DNA of 64,000 nucleotides from Pseudomonadota bacterium (GCA_030653935.1 JAURYL010000113.1:1-64000), one strand, 5' to 3'. Counted from the first letter of the stretch, positions 38,548 to 49,247 are shown. Made by a program: numbers and translations. Notes: generated from the sequence alone by a model not told the origin.

Positions 38548-39381
38548 TCAAGACAGCTCCCGATGCCGGATCAGGACCTGCTGGACTTCATGGAAGTGGT
38601 CGGCCAGGACTTCCGCGATATACACGGAACGGTGCTGGCCGCCGGTACAGCCGATTCCGACGGTGAAGTAGCTGCGGTTGTCCTTGATGTAGGCGGGCAG
38701 CCACTTGGCGACGAAGGCGCGAATGTCCTCCAGCATGGCTGTCACTTCCTTCTGGCCTTGCAGGTAGGCGATGACCGGGGCATCGCGGCCGGTCAGCGGT
38801 TTGAGATAGGGGTCGTAATGCGGATTCGGCAGGCAACGCACGTCGAATACCAGGTCGGCATCCATCGGGATGCCGTGTTTGAAGCCGAACGATTCAAACA
38901 CCAGGGTAAAACTGGCGCTGTGCAGATCGAGGAAGTCCTTGATCCAGGTGCGCAGGTTGTTGGCGGAGAGGTCACTGGTGTCCATCAGGTGCGCGTTTCC
39001 GGAGATTCGCGAGAGCATTTCCCGCTCCTGGCGGATGCATTCCTCCAGCGAGCGTTCGCCGGTGTTGAGTGGGTGGCGCCGCCGGGTTTCCGAGAATCGC
39101 GTGACCAGGGTTTCATCCTTGGCGGTCAGGAAGATGATCCGCAGGTCGACCTTGCTGCGCAGACGCTCCAGTTCATCCGGTAACCCGACCAGGGTGGCGC
39201 CGCTGCGCGAGTCGATGCTCAGGGCCGCGTCCTGGATGCCGAGCAGGCGCAGATACTCCACCGCTTCCGGGAGCAGGGCCGCGGGCAGGTTGTCGACGCA
39301 ATAGAAGTTTGCGTCTTCCATCGCCTTGAGGGCGACACTCTTGCCGGACCCGGATAGTCCACTGACGACGACGACACGCAT
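38548..39381 (-). CDS. rapZ: RNase adapter protein RapZ
   Basis: VVVSGLSGSGKSVALKAMEDANFYCVDNLPAALL; YFTVGIGCTGGQHRSVYIAE. Confidence 0.95.
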   Translation of the reverse strand: MRVVVVSGLSGSGKSVALKAMEDANFYCVDNLPAALLPEAVEYLRLLGIQDAALSIDSRSGATLVGLPDELERLRSKVDLRIIFLTAKDETLVTRFSETRRRHPLNTGERSLEECIRQEREMLSRISGNAHLMDTSDLSANNLRTWIKDFLDLHSASFTLVFESFGFKHGIPMDADLVFDVRCLPNPHYDPYLKPLTGRDAPVIAYLQGQKEVTAMLEDIRAFVAKWLPAYIKDNRSYFTVGIGCTGGQHRSVYIAEVLADHFHEVQQVLIRHRELS

Positions 39382-39494
39382 GACTTCAAAACACCGCTGT
39401 TGTGGGATACGGAATTATCCGGATATTGCCTGTTGCATGTGGCAATACGCTTTCCCTGGTTGTGATCTGATCGCGCCGGGTTGCGTGGCCGCGC

Positions 39495-40499
39495 CTATTC
39501 ATCGGCGGTTTTTTGGTAGCGTGCGAGGGTGGCAGCGGCCTGTTCCCGTACCCGGGTTCGCAGTTCTTCGGGCGCCAGCACCTCGCAATCCGGACCGTAT
39601 TTCAGGATGTCCATGATCAGTTCCCGGTCGTCCGCATAGGGCAATTCCAGCAGATAGGCGCCATCGTCTTGCAGGTGGCCTTTCTGTTTTGGGTGCCACT
39701 GCTCGCTGGTCAGCCAACGCGCGCGTTCGGGTGTGAAGCGCAGTCGCGCCCAGCGTACCCGACCACCGGAAAAGATGCCGTAACCGGCGCCAAGCACCTG
39801 GTTCAGCGATTTTTCCGCGATGTCGCGCGCGGGTTTTTCCAGAATCTCCGCGCGTTCGATGGCGTCCACGGAAAAATTGCGCAGCCCTCGGCGCAGATGG
39901 CACCAGGCATCGAGGTACCAGTTCTCGCGGTAATGCACCAGGCGCAGCGGCGAGACCTCGCGCTCGCTGACCGCATTGCTGCCGCGGGCGTGATAGGTGA
40001 TGAGCAGCCGCTTGCGTCGCAACAGCGCGGAGCCAACACGCTCGAACGCGTCGAGGTCCATTTTTCGCGCCGCCAAGCCGAGGATGCGGACGCGTTTTCG
40101 CACTTCCTCGGCGGTGTCGTCGGCCGTGCCCATGAGGCCGTTGAGACGCGCCATCAAGGGCTGCACATGCGGCCCGAGCAAGCCGCCCTGGTCCAGGCTG
40201 GCGAGCAGATGGCGCATCGTCAGCAGGGCATGGATTTCCCGGGCATTGAACCAGAGGCCGGGCAGTTTGAACTGCCCACCGCCGCGCGCCGCGCCCTCGC
40301 CACCCCGCCCGGAATAGCGATAGCCGCGCGCGTCGCGATCCCAGACGATGGGCGCGTTGAGGCGCGCGCGCAGGTAGAGCAGGTCACGTTTGAGGGTGGC
40401 GCGCGAAACCTCCAACGCCGCCAGCAAGTCCTCGAAAGGCACCACAAGGCGTTCGGCGAGCAGTTGGTCGATCTTGTAGAAACGTTCGGTGCGATCCAT
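39495..40499 (-). CDS. WYL-domain transcriptional regulator
   Basis: N-terminal HTH (RFYKIDQLLAERLVVPFEDLLAALEVSRATLKRDLLYLRA), WYL core LRLVHYRENWYLDAWCHLRRGLRNFSVDAIERAEIL. Confidence 0.88.
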   Translation of the reverse strand: MDRTERFYKIDQLLAERLVVPFEDLLAALEVSRATLKRDLLYLRARLNAPIVWDRDARGYRYSGRGGEGAARGGGQFKLPGLWFNAREIHALLTMRHLLASLDQGGLLGPHVQPLMARLNGLMGTADDTAEEVRKRVRILGLAARKMDLDAFERVGSALLRRKRLLITYHARGSNAVSEREVSPLRLVHYRENWYLDAWCHLRRGLRNFSVDAIERAEILEKPARDIAEKSLNQVLGAGYGIFSGGRVRWARLRFTPERARWLTSEQWHPKQKGHLQDDGAYLLELPYADDRELIMDILKYGPDCEVLAPEELRTRVREQAAATLARYQKTADE

Positions 40500-40648
40500 T
40501 CGGGAATCCTAGTGGCCTGCCGGTTGGCGTATCTCGCCAACCCGGGAAATCGTGCTCAGGCCGCGCCGTGAGCGGCTTCCCGTGTGGCTCATCTGGTGAG
40601 CCCTTGGGCGCGCATCATATCTCCACCCTGAACGTATTGGAGACCGAA

Positions 40649-40801
40649 ATGAATACCACCGATCTGACCGCTCGCCTTTCCCGTGTGATCTACCCCCTGA
40701 TGATCGCGGCCGGCGTGGTCTGGGGCGCGACAGGTGAGGCGGGAACGGCGCTGGCGGCGCTGACCCTGGGGCTTGCCGGCGCGATCAGGCTGACGCGTTA
40801 G
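40649..40801 (+). CDS. Small DUF2892-like membrane protein
   Basis: MNTTDLTARLSRVIYPLMIAAGVVWGATGEAGTALAALTLGLAGAIRLTR. Confidence 0.5.
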   Translation: MNTTDLTARLSRVIYPLMIAAGVVWGATGEAGTALAALTLGLAGAIRLTR

Positions 40802-41222
40802 CGGCATCTTCCTCGATGATCTCGAAGTCATGGGTCATCTCGGCGGTCTTGCCCAGGATGATGCTGGCGGAACAGTATTTTTCCGCCGACAGTTTGATGG
40901 CGCGATCAACCAGTTCCGGTTTCACGCCGCGTCCGCGCAGCGTGAAGTGCATGTGGATCTTCGTGAACACCTTGGGATGATCACCGGCCCGTTCGGCGCT
41001 CACTTCCACCTCGCAGGCGGTCACGTCCTGGCGGCTTTTTTTCAGGATCATCACCACATCCACCGAGGTGCAGCCACCGGCGCCCATCAACAGCATTTCC
41101 ATCGGCCGCGGCCCCATGTTGCGGCCGCCGATTTCCGGCGAACCGTCCATGATCATGGCGTGGCCGCTCTCCGACTCGGCCATGAAACAGACGTTCTCGA
41201 CCCATTTGACGCGGGATTTCAT
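40785..41222 (-). CDS. OsmC family protein
   Basis: MEMLLMGAGGCTSVDVVMILKKSRQDVTACEVEV; KYCSASIILGKTAEM. Confidence 0.92.
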   Translation of the reverse strand: MKSRVKWVENVCFMAESESGHAMIMDGSPEIGGRNMGPRPMEMLLMGAGGCTSVDVVMILKKSRQDVTACEVEVSAERAGDHPKVFTKIHMHFTLRGRGVKPELVDRAIKLSAEKYCSASIILGKTAEMTHDFEIIEEDAANASA

Positions 41223-41236
41223 TGCGATTCTCCTGA

Positions 41237-41983
41237 TTAAAAACGAAAGCGATACCAGACCAGGCCGATGCCTTCATGCATGGCCAGGTAACTGTCGTAA
41301 AGGCCCTTGGCGCTGGGCACGAAATCCATCAGTGTCGGGCCGTGGTCTAGCGAATAGCCGGTCCCGGCCGCGACCACAAGCAAGCCTTCCCGCTCGAATT
41401 CCGGCAACGCGCGCGGTAAATGCCAGGCGTGGCTGACCAGATAAATGCGCCGGATGCCCGCCATTTTCAGCAACTTGGCGGAGAACATCGCATTTTCGCG
41501 TGTGGTGTTGGAACGTTCTTCCACCCAGCGCACCTTCACGCCGAATTCACGTTCCAGTACCTCTCGCATCAGCTGTCCCTCGGGTCGACCGCCCTCGGGG
41601 CTGCCGCCGGTCACCAGCAGCGGCTTCCCCAGCTTGCGCGCCAGCCAGGCGCCATAGCGAACCCGCTCCAGGGTGAGCCTGCCCACCGTGTCGCCGCCGT
41701 ATTCCAGCGTATCGGAATACCTGCCGCCGCCCAGAATCACGATGGCATCGGCCTCCGAACCGGTGAGTGGGGTGGCGGGCGGCTTCAAGGCATCGAGCAT
41801 TTTCTCCGCCACGAAGGGCGTCGCCAGCAGGCACAATGCGGCCAGGCTGAAACCGATCAAGGCCTTGCCCAGCCGTCGCCGGCGCTTGAGCAGCAGCAGC
41901 CCGAAACCGCCGACAAGCAGCAGATTCAGCGGCGGCAGCAGGAACGCCGCGATGAAATTGGTGACCAACCAAGTGAGTGACAT
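41237..41983 (-). CDS. YdcF/ElyC-family (DUF218) protein
   Basis: [66 protein letters not shown]. Confidence 0.9.
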   Translation of the reverse strand: MSLTWLVTNFIAAFLLPPLNLLLVGGFGLLLLKRRRRLGKALIGFSLAALCLLATPFVAEKMLDALKPPATPLTGSEADAIVILGGGRYSDTLEYGGDTVGRLTLERVRYGAWLARKLGKPLLVTGGSPEGGRPEGQLMREVLEREFGVKVRWVEERSNTTRENAMFSAKLLKMAGIRRIYLVSHAWHLPRALPEFEREGLLVVAAGTGYSLDHGPTLMDFVPSAKGLYDSYLAMHEGIGLVWYRFRF

Positions 41984-42027
41984 GGGCCGCGATTATCCGG
42001 ATGCCTTCCTTTTCGGCAAATACCGGT

Positions 42028-42057
42028 TTGACATGAAAATAGAAAACCCAATAGAAT
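42028..42057 (+). promoter_or_regulatory. Sigma70 promoter for rplM-rpsI
   Basis: TTGACA-N18-TAGAAT about 40 bp upstream of the rplM ATG. Confidence 0.7.
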
Positions 42058-42095
42058 CCGCCGCTTTCCGAAGTCCCCAATTCTGGTACATAGAT

Positions 42096-42524
42096 ATGAA
42101 AACCTTCTCCGCTAAGCCCCACGAAGTCCAGCATGACTGGTACTTGGTGGACGGCACCGACAAGGTGCTGGGACGTCTGGCGTCCGAGATCGCTCACCGT
42201 CTGCGCGGCAAGCACAAGGCCATCTTCACGCCGCACGTTGATACCGGTGACTACATTGTCGTGGTCAACGTCGAGAAACTGCGCGTGACCGGTAACAAGT
42301 CCGAAGGCAAGAAATACTACAGCCACACCGGTTACCCCGGCGGCATCAACGAGACCACTTTCGGCAAGATGCAGGACCGTTTCCCCGGCCGCGCGCTGGA
42401 GAAGGCCGTTAAAGGTATGCTGCCCAAGGGTCCCCTGGGCTATGCAATGATCAAGAAACTCAAGGTCTATGCCGGCGGCGCTCACCCGCACACCGCGCAG
42501 CAGCCCAAAACTCTGGAAATCTGA
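42096..42524 (+). CDS. rplM: 50S ribosomal protein L13
   Basis: [58 protein letters not shown]. Confidence 0.97.
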   Translation: MKTFSAKPHEVQHDWYLVDGTDKVLGRLASEIAHRLRGKHKAIFTPHVDTGDYIVVVNVEKLRVTGNKSEGKKYYSHTGYPGGINETTFGKMQDRFPGRALEKAVKGMLPKGPLGYAMIKKLKVYAGGAHPHTAQQPKTLEI

Positions 42525-42532
42525 GGTCCTGA

Positions 42533-42925
42533 ATGATCGGTAACTACTACTACGGCACCGGCCGCCGCAAGAGCTCCGTCGCTCGCGTGTTCATGAAGGC
42601 GGGTTCCGGCAACATCGTCGTCAACGGCAAGCCCGTCGACCTCTACTTTGCCCGCGAAACCGGCCGCATGATCGTGCGCCAGCCCCTGGTGCTGACCGAG
42701 CGTACCGCCACCTTCGACATCATGGTGAACGTCAACGGCGGCGGTGAAACCGGCCAAGCCGGCGCGGTTCGCCACGGCATCACCCGCGCCCTGATCGAAT
42801 ACGACGCGGAGCTGAAGAGCTCGCTGAAAAAAGCCGGTCTGGTGACCCGCGATGCCCGCGAAGTGGAACGCAAGAAAGTCGGCTTCCACAAGGCGCGCCG
42901 TCGCAAGCAGTTCTCCAAGCGTTAA
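42533..42925 (+). CDS. rpsI: 30S ribosomal protein S9
   Basis: [29 protein letters not shown] ... [14 protein letters not shown]. Confidence 0.97.
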   Translation: MIGNYYYGTGRRKSSVARVFMKAGSGNIVVNGKPVDLYFARETGRMIVRQPLVLTERTATFDIMVNVNGGGETGQAGAVRHGITRALIEYDAELKSSLKKAGLVTRDAREVERKKVGFHKARRRKQFSKR

Positions 42926-42947
42926 TTCGCTTTGGATATTCGAGAAG

Positions 42948-42968
42948 GCCGCCCGAGGGCGGCTTTTT
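42948..42968 (+). terminator. Rho-independent terminator after rpsI
   Basis: GCCGCCCgaGGGCGGCttttt. Confidence 0.85.
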
Positions 42969-42996
42969 CGTTTCTGTTTCTAGGAGATTTAGAGCC

Positions 42997-43099
42997 GTAG
43001 CCCGGATGCAGCGCAGCGGAATCCGGGGGTTGCACGCTCCGAATCTCCGGATTCCGCTACGCTGCATCCGGGCTACGTGTTTGGTTCCGGCTCTTCCGG
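42997..43099. repeat. 'gtagcccggatgcagcg' element, reverse orientation with ggttccggctcttccgg arm
   Basis: Inverted arms as at 27814 and 29218; flanked by direct taggagatttag (42981-42992 and 43102-43113). Confidence 0.88.
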
Positions 43100-43114
43100 T
43101 TTAGGAGATTTAGC

Positions 43115-44143
43115 ATGATCAAGGTAGGCATCGTCGGCGGCACCGGCTACACCGGGGTCGAACTACTCAGGCTGCTCGCGCAGCACCCCGAGGTCGAACT
43201 GACCGCCATTACTTCGCGCAAGGAATCCGGCATGCCGGTGGCGGACATGTTTCCGTCGCTGCGCGGCCGCGTTTCCCTGGCCTTCACCACACCGGACGAA
43301 GCGCCGCTGAAATCCTGTGACGTGGTGTTCTTCGCCACCCCCAACGGCATCGCCATGCAACAGACGCGTGAACTGCTCGATGCCGGGGTCAAGGTCATTG
43401 ACCTGGCCGCCGACTTCCGCATCCAGGACATCGCCGAGTGGTCGAAGTGGTATGGCATGGAACACGCCTGCCCGGATCTGGTGGCGGAAGCGGTCTATGG
43501 CCTGCCCGAGATCAACCGGGAAAAAATCAAGGGCGCGCGTCTGATCGCCAACCCCGGTTGCTATCCCACCGCCGTGCAACTGGGCTTCTTGCCGCTGGTC
43601 GAGGCCGGCGTGGTCGAGACCGGCTGGATGGTGGCCGACTGCAAATCCGGCGTCTCCGGCGCCGGCCGCAAGGCGGAAATCGGCGCGCTGTTCGCCGAGT
43701 CCTCCGATACCTTCAAGGCTTATGCCGTGCCGGGGCACCGCCACTGGCCGGAAATTCGCCAGGGCCTCAATCGAATGGCTGGAAACGATGTCGGGCTGAC
43801 CTTCGTGCCCCACCTCACCCCCCTGATCCGCGGCATCCACGCCACCCTGTACTGCAAGCTGAGCCGCGACGTGGATTTGCAGGCGCTGTTCGAGGCGCGC
43901 TATGCCAACGAGTACTTCGTCGACGTGTTGCCCGCGAAGTCGCATCCCGAGACCCGTTCCGTGCGCGCGTCCAACCTGTGCCGCATCGCCGTGCACCGGC
44001 CACAGGGAGGAGACACCGTGGTGGTGTTGTCGGTGATCGACAACCTGGTGAAAGGCGCGGCCGGCCAGGCGGTGCAGAACATGAACCTCATGTTTGACCT
44101 GCCGGAAAACATGGCGCTCACGCAAATTCCGGTAATGCCTTGA
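43115..44143 (+). CDS. argC: N-acetyl-gamma-glutamyl-phosphate reductase
   Basis: [53 protein letters not shown]. Confidence 0.96.
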   Translation: MIKVGIVGGTGYTGVELLRLLAQHPEVELTAITSRKESGMPVADMFPSLRGRVSLAFTTPDEAPLKSCDVVFFATPNGIAMQQTRELLDAGVKVIDLAADFRIQDIAEWSKWYGMEHACPDLVAEAVYGLPEINREKIKGARLIANPGCYPTAVQLGFLPLVEAGVVETGWMVADCKSGVSGAGRKAEIGALFAESSDTFKAYAVPGHRHWPEIRQGLNRMAGNDVGLTFVPHLTPLIRGIHATLYCKLSRDVDLQALFEARYANEYFVDVLPAKSHPETRSVRASNLCRIAVHRPQGGDTVVVLSVIDNLVKGAAGQAVQNMNLMFDLPENMALTQIPVMP

Positions 44144-44240
44144 TTTTTGTGCACGTATCCCCACTTAGCCCGTGGTTGACGGGCGCCGCCCCGGCGCCAA
44201 TAATGCCCCGCACTTAGACCTGACATAGGAGTATCGCGAT

Positions 44241-44588
44241 ATGAATGCCGCGACCGAAATGAGTCCCTTCACTTTTACCGACAGCGCCGCCAGCAAGGTG
44301 AAGTCCCTGATCGAGGAAGAAGGTAACCCTGACCTGAAACTGCGCGTTTTCGTTACCGGCGGCGGTTGTTCCGGCTTCCAGTACGGCTTCACCTTCGATG
44401 AAGTGACCAACGAAGACGACATGATCATGGAAAAGAACGGCGTCACCCTGCTGGTCGATCCGATGAGCATGCAGTACATGATGGGCGCCGAAGTCGACTA
44501 CACCGAGGGCCTCGAAGGCGCTCAGTTCGTCATCAAGAACCCGACCGCCACCTCCACTTGTGGCTGCGGCTCTTCTTTCTCGACCTGA
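44241..44588 (+). CDS. erpA: Iron-sulfur cluster insertion protein ErpA
   Basis: [21 protein letters not shown] ... [11 protein letters not shown]. Confidence 0.95.
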   Translation: MNAATEMSPFTFTDSAASKVKSLIEEEGNPDLKLRVFVTGGGCSGFQYGFTFDEVTNEDDMIMEKNGVTLLVDPMSMQYMMGAEVDYTEGLEGAQFVIKNPTATSTCGCGSSFST

Positions 44589-44605
44589 TCCCGGTTCGAC
44601 CCATC

Positions 44606-44630
44606 AAGGCGGCGCAAGCCGCCTTTTTCG
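44606..44630 (+). terminator. Rho-independent terminator after erpA
   Basis: aaggcggc-gcaa-gccgcctttttcg. Confidence 0.85.
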
Positions 44631-44643
44631 TTTGGAGACGCCG

Positions 44644-44832
44644 ATGGCGGAGAAATACAAGAAGGTGGCCTGCCCCACCTGCAACAAGGCTGTGGAATGG
44701 CGCCCGGAAAACGCCTGGCGGCCATTCTGTAGCGAACGCTGCAAGATGATCGATCTGGGTCAGTGGGCCGACGAGAAGTTCAAGTTGCCCGTACAGGAAA
44801 TGGATGCGCTCGATGAATATCTGGGCGAATAG
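44644..44832 (+). CDS. yacG: DNA gyrase inhibitor YacG-like zinc protein
   Basis: [39 protein letters not shown]. Confidence 0.92.
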   Translation: MAEKYKKVACPTCNKAVEWRPENAWRPFCSERCKMIDLGQWADEKFKLPVQEMDALDEYLGE

Positions 44833-45652
44833 CCTGCTGCTTGCCTGTTTGTTGCTGGCGCCGTTGCCAGCGTTGGCGGAATTGCCCACTCTGGCGCACG
44901 CCGAGACCTATCGCGCCGGCATCGATCCCACCGGGTATTGGGTCAGTGAAAAACTCGATGGCGTGCGCGCCGTCTGGGATGGTGAGCAATTGCACTTTCG
45001 CAGCGGTCGCCTGATTGCCGCGCCGAGTTGGTTTACCCAGCGTTTTCCCGCGAGAGCACTCGACGGCGAACTGTGGATGGGACGCGGCCAGTTCGAGCGG
45101 CTTTCCGGTGTCGTGCGCTGTGAAACACCGGATGACGCTGAATGGCGCCAGGTGCGTTACATGCTGTTTGAATTGCCGGGGGCCGAGGGCGATTTCAGCG
45201 AACGGGTCACAGCGATGCGCGAGATCGCCGCCCAGGCCGGCTTGCCGTGGTTGCAGGCGGTCGATCAGGTGCGCTTTGCCGATCAAGCGGCGCTGCAACG
45301 CCGCTTTGACGAAGTGGTGAAGGGCGGTGGCGAGGGCTTGATGCTGCATCGCGCAGATGCACCCTACCGCGCCGGCCGGAGTGACGACCTGCTCAAGCTG
45401 AAGCCCTGGGACGATGCCGAAGCGGTGGTGGTCGCGCACTTGCCGGGCAAGGGTAAATACGCCGGCAAGCTGGGCGCGCTGCTGGTCGAACTGCCGGATG
45501 GCCGGCGGCTGCGTATCGGCAGCGGTTTCAGCGATGTTCAGCGCACCGATCCGCCTGCTGTCGGCGCCACCATCACTTATCGCTATCGCGGCTTGACGGC
45601 AACAGGCCTGCCGCGCTTCGCCACCTTCCTGCGCGCGCGCGAGGCATTTTGA
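44804..45652 (+). CDS. Signal-peptide-bearing ATP-dependent DNA ligase (Lig E-like)
   Basis: Signal peptide [17 protein letters not shown]; ligase motif [51 protein letters not shown]. Confidence 0.9.
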   Translation: MRSMNIWANSLLLACLLLAPLPALAELPTLAHAETYRAGIDPTGYWVSEKLDGVRAVWDGEQLHFRSGRLIAAPSWFTQRFPARALDGELWMGRGQFERLSGVVRCETPDDAEWRQVRYMLFELPGAEGDFSERVTAMREIAAQAGLPWLQAVDQVRFADQAALQRRFDEVVKGGGEGLMLHRADAPYRAGRSDDLLKLKPWDDAEAVVVAHLPGKGKYAGKLGALLVELPDGRRLRIGSGFSDVQRTDPPAVGATITYRYRGLTATGLPRFATFLRAREAF

Positions 45653-47544
45653 ACACGCTCAACTCCATGCGCATCCTCTCCGTCATCCCACCGATGACGC
45701 AGCTCAATACCCCTTATCCGTCGACGGCTTACCTGACCGGCTTTCTGCGTTCGCGTGGCGTCGACGCTGTGCAGGAGGATCTCGCCCTGGCCCTGGTGCT
45801 GCGGTTGTTCTCGCCCGAGGGGTTGCGGGCGATCCGTGCCTGCCTCATGGCGTTGCCGAAGCGCACGCCGCTGCTCAAGGCCTTTGACGCGCAATTTGAC
45901 CGTTATCTCGCCACCATCACTCCCGCCGTGGCCTTCCTTCAAGGTCGCGATCCGAGCATCGGTCACCGTATCGCCGGACGGAATTTCCTGCCGGAAGGGC
46001 CGCGCTTCGCTTCCCTCGATGCCTACATGGATGAGGAGGGCGGTGATCCGCTGGCCTGGGCTTTCGGCGTGCTCGGGGTACAGGATCGCGCCCGCCATTT
46101 CGCCACCCTTTATTTGAATGACGTCGCCGATGTGTTGCGCGAGGCCGTCGATCCGCGCTTCGAGTTCGTGCGTTATGCCGAGTCCATCGCGCAAAGCCAG
46201 CCCACTTTTGAACCGTTGGCCGAGGCGCTCGCGGCGCCACTCAACCTGGTCGACAGCACCCTGCGCGATCTGACCCTGGAAGCGGTGGCGCGGCATGCGC
46301 CGAACCTGGTGCTGCTGTCGGTGCCGTTCCCCGGCAATGTCTATGCGGCGTTTCGTATCGCTCAGGCGATCAAGGCGCGGCACCCGGAAATCGTCATTGC
46401 GCTGGGTGGCGGTTTCGTCAACACGGAACTGCGCGAGTTGAGCGAACCCCGCGTTTTCGATTACTTCGACTACGTCACCCTGGATGATGGCGAGCGCCCG
46501 CTCCTGGCCTTGCTGGAACACCTGCGCGGTGAACGGCAGGAAGATCGGCTGGTGCGGACGTTCTTGAGGACCGAGGGAACGGTCCGCTACATCGACGCCG
46601 GCGAACCCGACATTCCCTTCGCCGAAGTGGGCACCCCAACCTGGGACGGCCTGCCGCTGGACCGCTATCTGTCGATCCTGGACATGCTCAACCCCATGCA
46701 CCGGCTCTGGTCGGATGGGCGCTGGAACAAGCTGACCGTGGCGCATGGTTGTTACTGGAAAAAGTGCACCTTCTGCGATGTCTCGCTGGATTACATCTCG
46801 CGCTACGACGGTATTGCCGCAGCCATGCTGGTGGACCGTATCGAAACCATCATCGAGGAAACTGGGCAGAGCGGTTTTCATTTCGTTGACGAGGCCGCGC
46901 CACCCAAGGCCTTGAAAGCGTTGGCGGATGAACTGCGGCGGCGCAATCGCGCGATTTCCTGGTGGGGCAACATTCGCTTCGAGAAGTCGTTCACCCCGGA
47001 GCTGTGCCGGCAGCTGGCGGACAGCGGTTGCATCGCCGTCTCCGGTGGCCTGGAAGTCGCCTCGGACCGTCTGCTCAACCTCATGCAGAAAGGGGTTTCA
47101 GTCGACCAGGTGGCGCGAGTGACGCGCGCCTTCACCGATGCCGGCATCCTGGTGCACGCCTATCTGATGTACGGTTTCCCGACACAAACGGTGCAGGACA
47201 CGGTGGATGCGCTCGAATATGTACGGCAACTGTTTGCAGCGGGGTGCATCCAGTCCGGCTTTTTCCACCGCTTCGCCTGCACGGTGCATTCGCCCGTGGG
47301 GCAGCATCCGGAACAGTTCGGCGTCACCCTGCAACCCCTGCCCGCCATCACTTTCGCCAAGAACGATGTCGCTTTCATTGACCCGACCGGGGTGGACCAC
47401 GATGCCCTCGGCGTTGCGCTGAACAAGGCGCTGTACAACTACATGCACGGCATCGGACTGGATGAGGATGTCCGTTCCTGGTTCTTGGAACGTGTTCCCC
47501 GTACTCGCGTGCCGCGCCACTTCATCGAGCGGGCGCTCGGCTGA
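45649..47544 (+). CDS. B12-binding-type radical SAM protein
   Basis: Rossmann-like N-terminal half, AHGCYWKKCTFCDVSLDYISRYDG (Cys cluster), ISWWGNIRFEKSFTPELCRQLADSGCIAVSGGLEVASDRLLNLMQKG. Confidence 0.87.
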   Translation: MNTLNSMRILSVIPPMTQLNTPYPSTAYLTGFLRSRGVDAVQEDLALALVLRLFSPEGLRAIRACLMALPKRTPLLKAFDAQFDRYLATITPAVAFLQGRDPSIGHRIAGRNFLPEGPRFASLDAYMDEEGGDPLAWAFGVLGVQDRARHFATLYLNDVADVLREAVDPRFEFVRYAESIAQSQPTFEPLAEALAAPLNLVDSTLRDLTLEAVARHAPNLVLLSVPFPGNVYAAFRIAQAIKARHPEIVIALGGGFVNTELRELSEPRVFDYFDYVTLDDGERPLLALLEHLRGERQEDRLVRTFLRTEGTVRYIDAGEPDIPFAEVGTPTWDGLPLDRYLSILDMLNPMHRLWSDGRWNKLTVAHGCYWKKCTFCDVSLDYISRYDGIAAAMLVDRIETIIEETGQSGFHFVDEAAPPKALKALADELRRRNRAISWWGNIRFEKSFTPELCRQLADSGCIAVSGGLEVASDRLLNLMQKGVSVDQVARVTRAFTDAGILVHAYLMYGFPTQTVQDTVDALEYVRQLFAAGCIQSGFFHRFACTVHSPVGQHPEQFGVTLQPLPAITFAKNDVAFIDPTGVDHDALGVALNKALYNYMHGIGLDEDVRSWFLERVPRTRVPRHFIERALG

Positions 47545-47600
47545 ACAGCGCCTGGCTTGGTATATCCTCGCCACTGACGAGATTCCAGGAGGGTTTGTAG

Positions 47601-49247
47601 ATGGCGAACATCCTTCCCGACGGCTGGCGGGCGCTGCAAGTCACCGGCGCGGCGGCGCGCGAGATCGAAACCCTGGCCGAGCTCGCCGAGGCACTACCGG
47701 ATGCCTATACCGTCTACCACGCGGTGCACTGGACGCAGCTGGAGCACGGCTTCTCGGTATATGGCGAAATCGACTTCGTGGTGGTCAACCCGGCCGGTGA
47801 CCTGCTGCTGATCGAGCAGAAGAGTGGCTTCCTCGTCGAGACAGCGGACGGTCTGGTCAAACGCTACGCGGAAAAGGAGAAGCGCGTGCCGATACAGTTG
47901 GCGCGTACCGTCGCCGCTCTGCGTGGCAAGCTGCATGCGCGCCCCGGCTGCCAGGCCGCGCATGTGGATTACCTGCTGTATTGCCCGGATTACACGGTGC
48001 GCCAGGTGGAGACGGCCGGCATCGCGCCGCAACGCATCGTCGATGCGCGGCGCAAGACGCAACTGGGCGCGATCATCCAGGGCATTCTTCCCGCCGCTGA
48101 ACGCGCCAGCCAGGCCACGGAGGTGCATCGCTTTCTGCGCGGGGTGCTGCAACTGGAAACCGATGTCAGCGCCCTGGTCGGCCATGCCCGCGCCCTGGTC
48201 ACCCGCGTGTCCGGCGGCCTCGCGCACTGGGCGCGGCAACTCGAGTTCACGCCGCACCGGCTGCGGGTGATCGGCACCGCCGGTTCCGGCAAGACGCAGT
48301 TGGCGCTGGCCGAATTCGCCGCCGCGCTGGCGGTCGGGCGGCGGCCCCTCTACGTCTGTTACAACCGGCCGTTGGCGGATCATTTTTCCCATATCGCGCC
48401 GGCCGGGGGCTGGGTCGGCACCTTCCACATGCTGTGTGACCAGCGTCTGCGCGAACAGGGGGTGCCGCCTGATTTCACCCAGCCCGACGCCTTCGAGCGG
48501 CTGATCGACGAGGCCGCCGCCTTGCCGCCCACCGAGGCGTGGCGGTTTGATTGCGTGATCGTCGACGAGGGCCAGGACTTTACGGAGGCCTGGCGCGATC
48601 TGGTGCTGCGCCATGCGCGGCCACAGGCGCGCCTGCTCTGGCTGGAAGACCCGATGCAGAACCTCTACGCGCGGCCGCCGGTGGCCTTGCCGGGTTGGGT
48701 CTCCCTGCATGCGCGCGGCAATTACCGCAGTCCGCGCCCGGTGGTGCGGTTTCTGCAATCGCTGCTGCCCGAAGGTGCCGGGCTGGAGGCGGCGGGGCCG
48801 CTCGGCGCGGGCGGGCTGGAACTGCTGGTGTACCGTGACGCGGTGGAATTGAAGGAGCGGGTCAAGGAGGCGATTCGCCTGTGTTATGCCGCCGGCTACC
48901 GCCGCGATGATCTGGCGTTGCTGAGTTTTCGCGGCCGCGAGCAATCCTTGCTGTTTCCCTACAGCCAACTGGGGCCGCATACCCTGAGAACCTTCACCGG
49001 CCGCTACGACCTGCTCGGCCACCCGCTGTTTTCCGAGGGCGATGTGCTGCTGGAGACGGTCTATCGCTTCAAGGGCCAGTCGGCCGCCGCCGTGGTGTTC
49101 GCGGAAATCGACTTCGAGGAATTGGACGAGAAGGCGCTGCGCAAGCTGTTCGTCGGCGCCACCCGCGCCATGATGATGCTGGTGCTGGTGGTATCGGAGC
49201 GGGCTGCGGGGCAATTGCGGATTTCGGATTTCGGATTTCGGATGTGA
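47601..49247 (+). CDS. NERD-nuclease domain fused to a UvrD-like SF1 ATPase/helicase
   Basis: GEIDFVVVNPAGDLLLIEQKSG (NERD), RVIGTAGSGKTQLALAEFAAAL (Walker A), DCVIVDEGQDFTEAW (motif II), FKGQSAAAVVFAEID. Confidence 0.85.
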   Translation: MANILPDGWRALQVTGAAAREIETLAELAEALPDAYTVYHAVHWTQLEHGFSVYGEIDFVVVNPAGDLLLIEQKSGFLVETADGLVKRYAEKEKRVPIQLARTVAALRGKLHARPGCQAAHVDYLLYCPDYTVRQVETAGIAPQRIVDARRKTQLGAIIQGILPAAERASQATEVHRFLRGVLQLETDVSALVGHARALVTRVSGGLAHWARQLEFTPHRLRVIGTAGSGKTQLALAEFAAALAVGRRPLYVCYNRPLADHFSHIAPAGGWVGTFHMLCDQRLREQGVPPDFTQPDAFERLIDEAAALPPTEAWRFDCVIVDEGQDFTEAWRDLVLRHARPQARLLWLEDPMQNLYARPPVALPGWVSLHARGNYRSPRPVVRFLQSLLPEGAGLEAAGPLGAGGLELLVYRDAVELKERVKEAIRLCYAAGYRRDDLALLSFRGREQSLLFPYSQLGPHTLRTFTGRYDLLGHPLFSEGDVLLETVYRFKGQSAAAVVFAEIDFEELDEKALRKLFVGATRAMMMLVLVVSERAAGQLRISDFGFRM

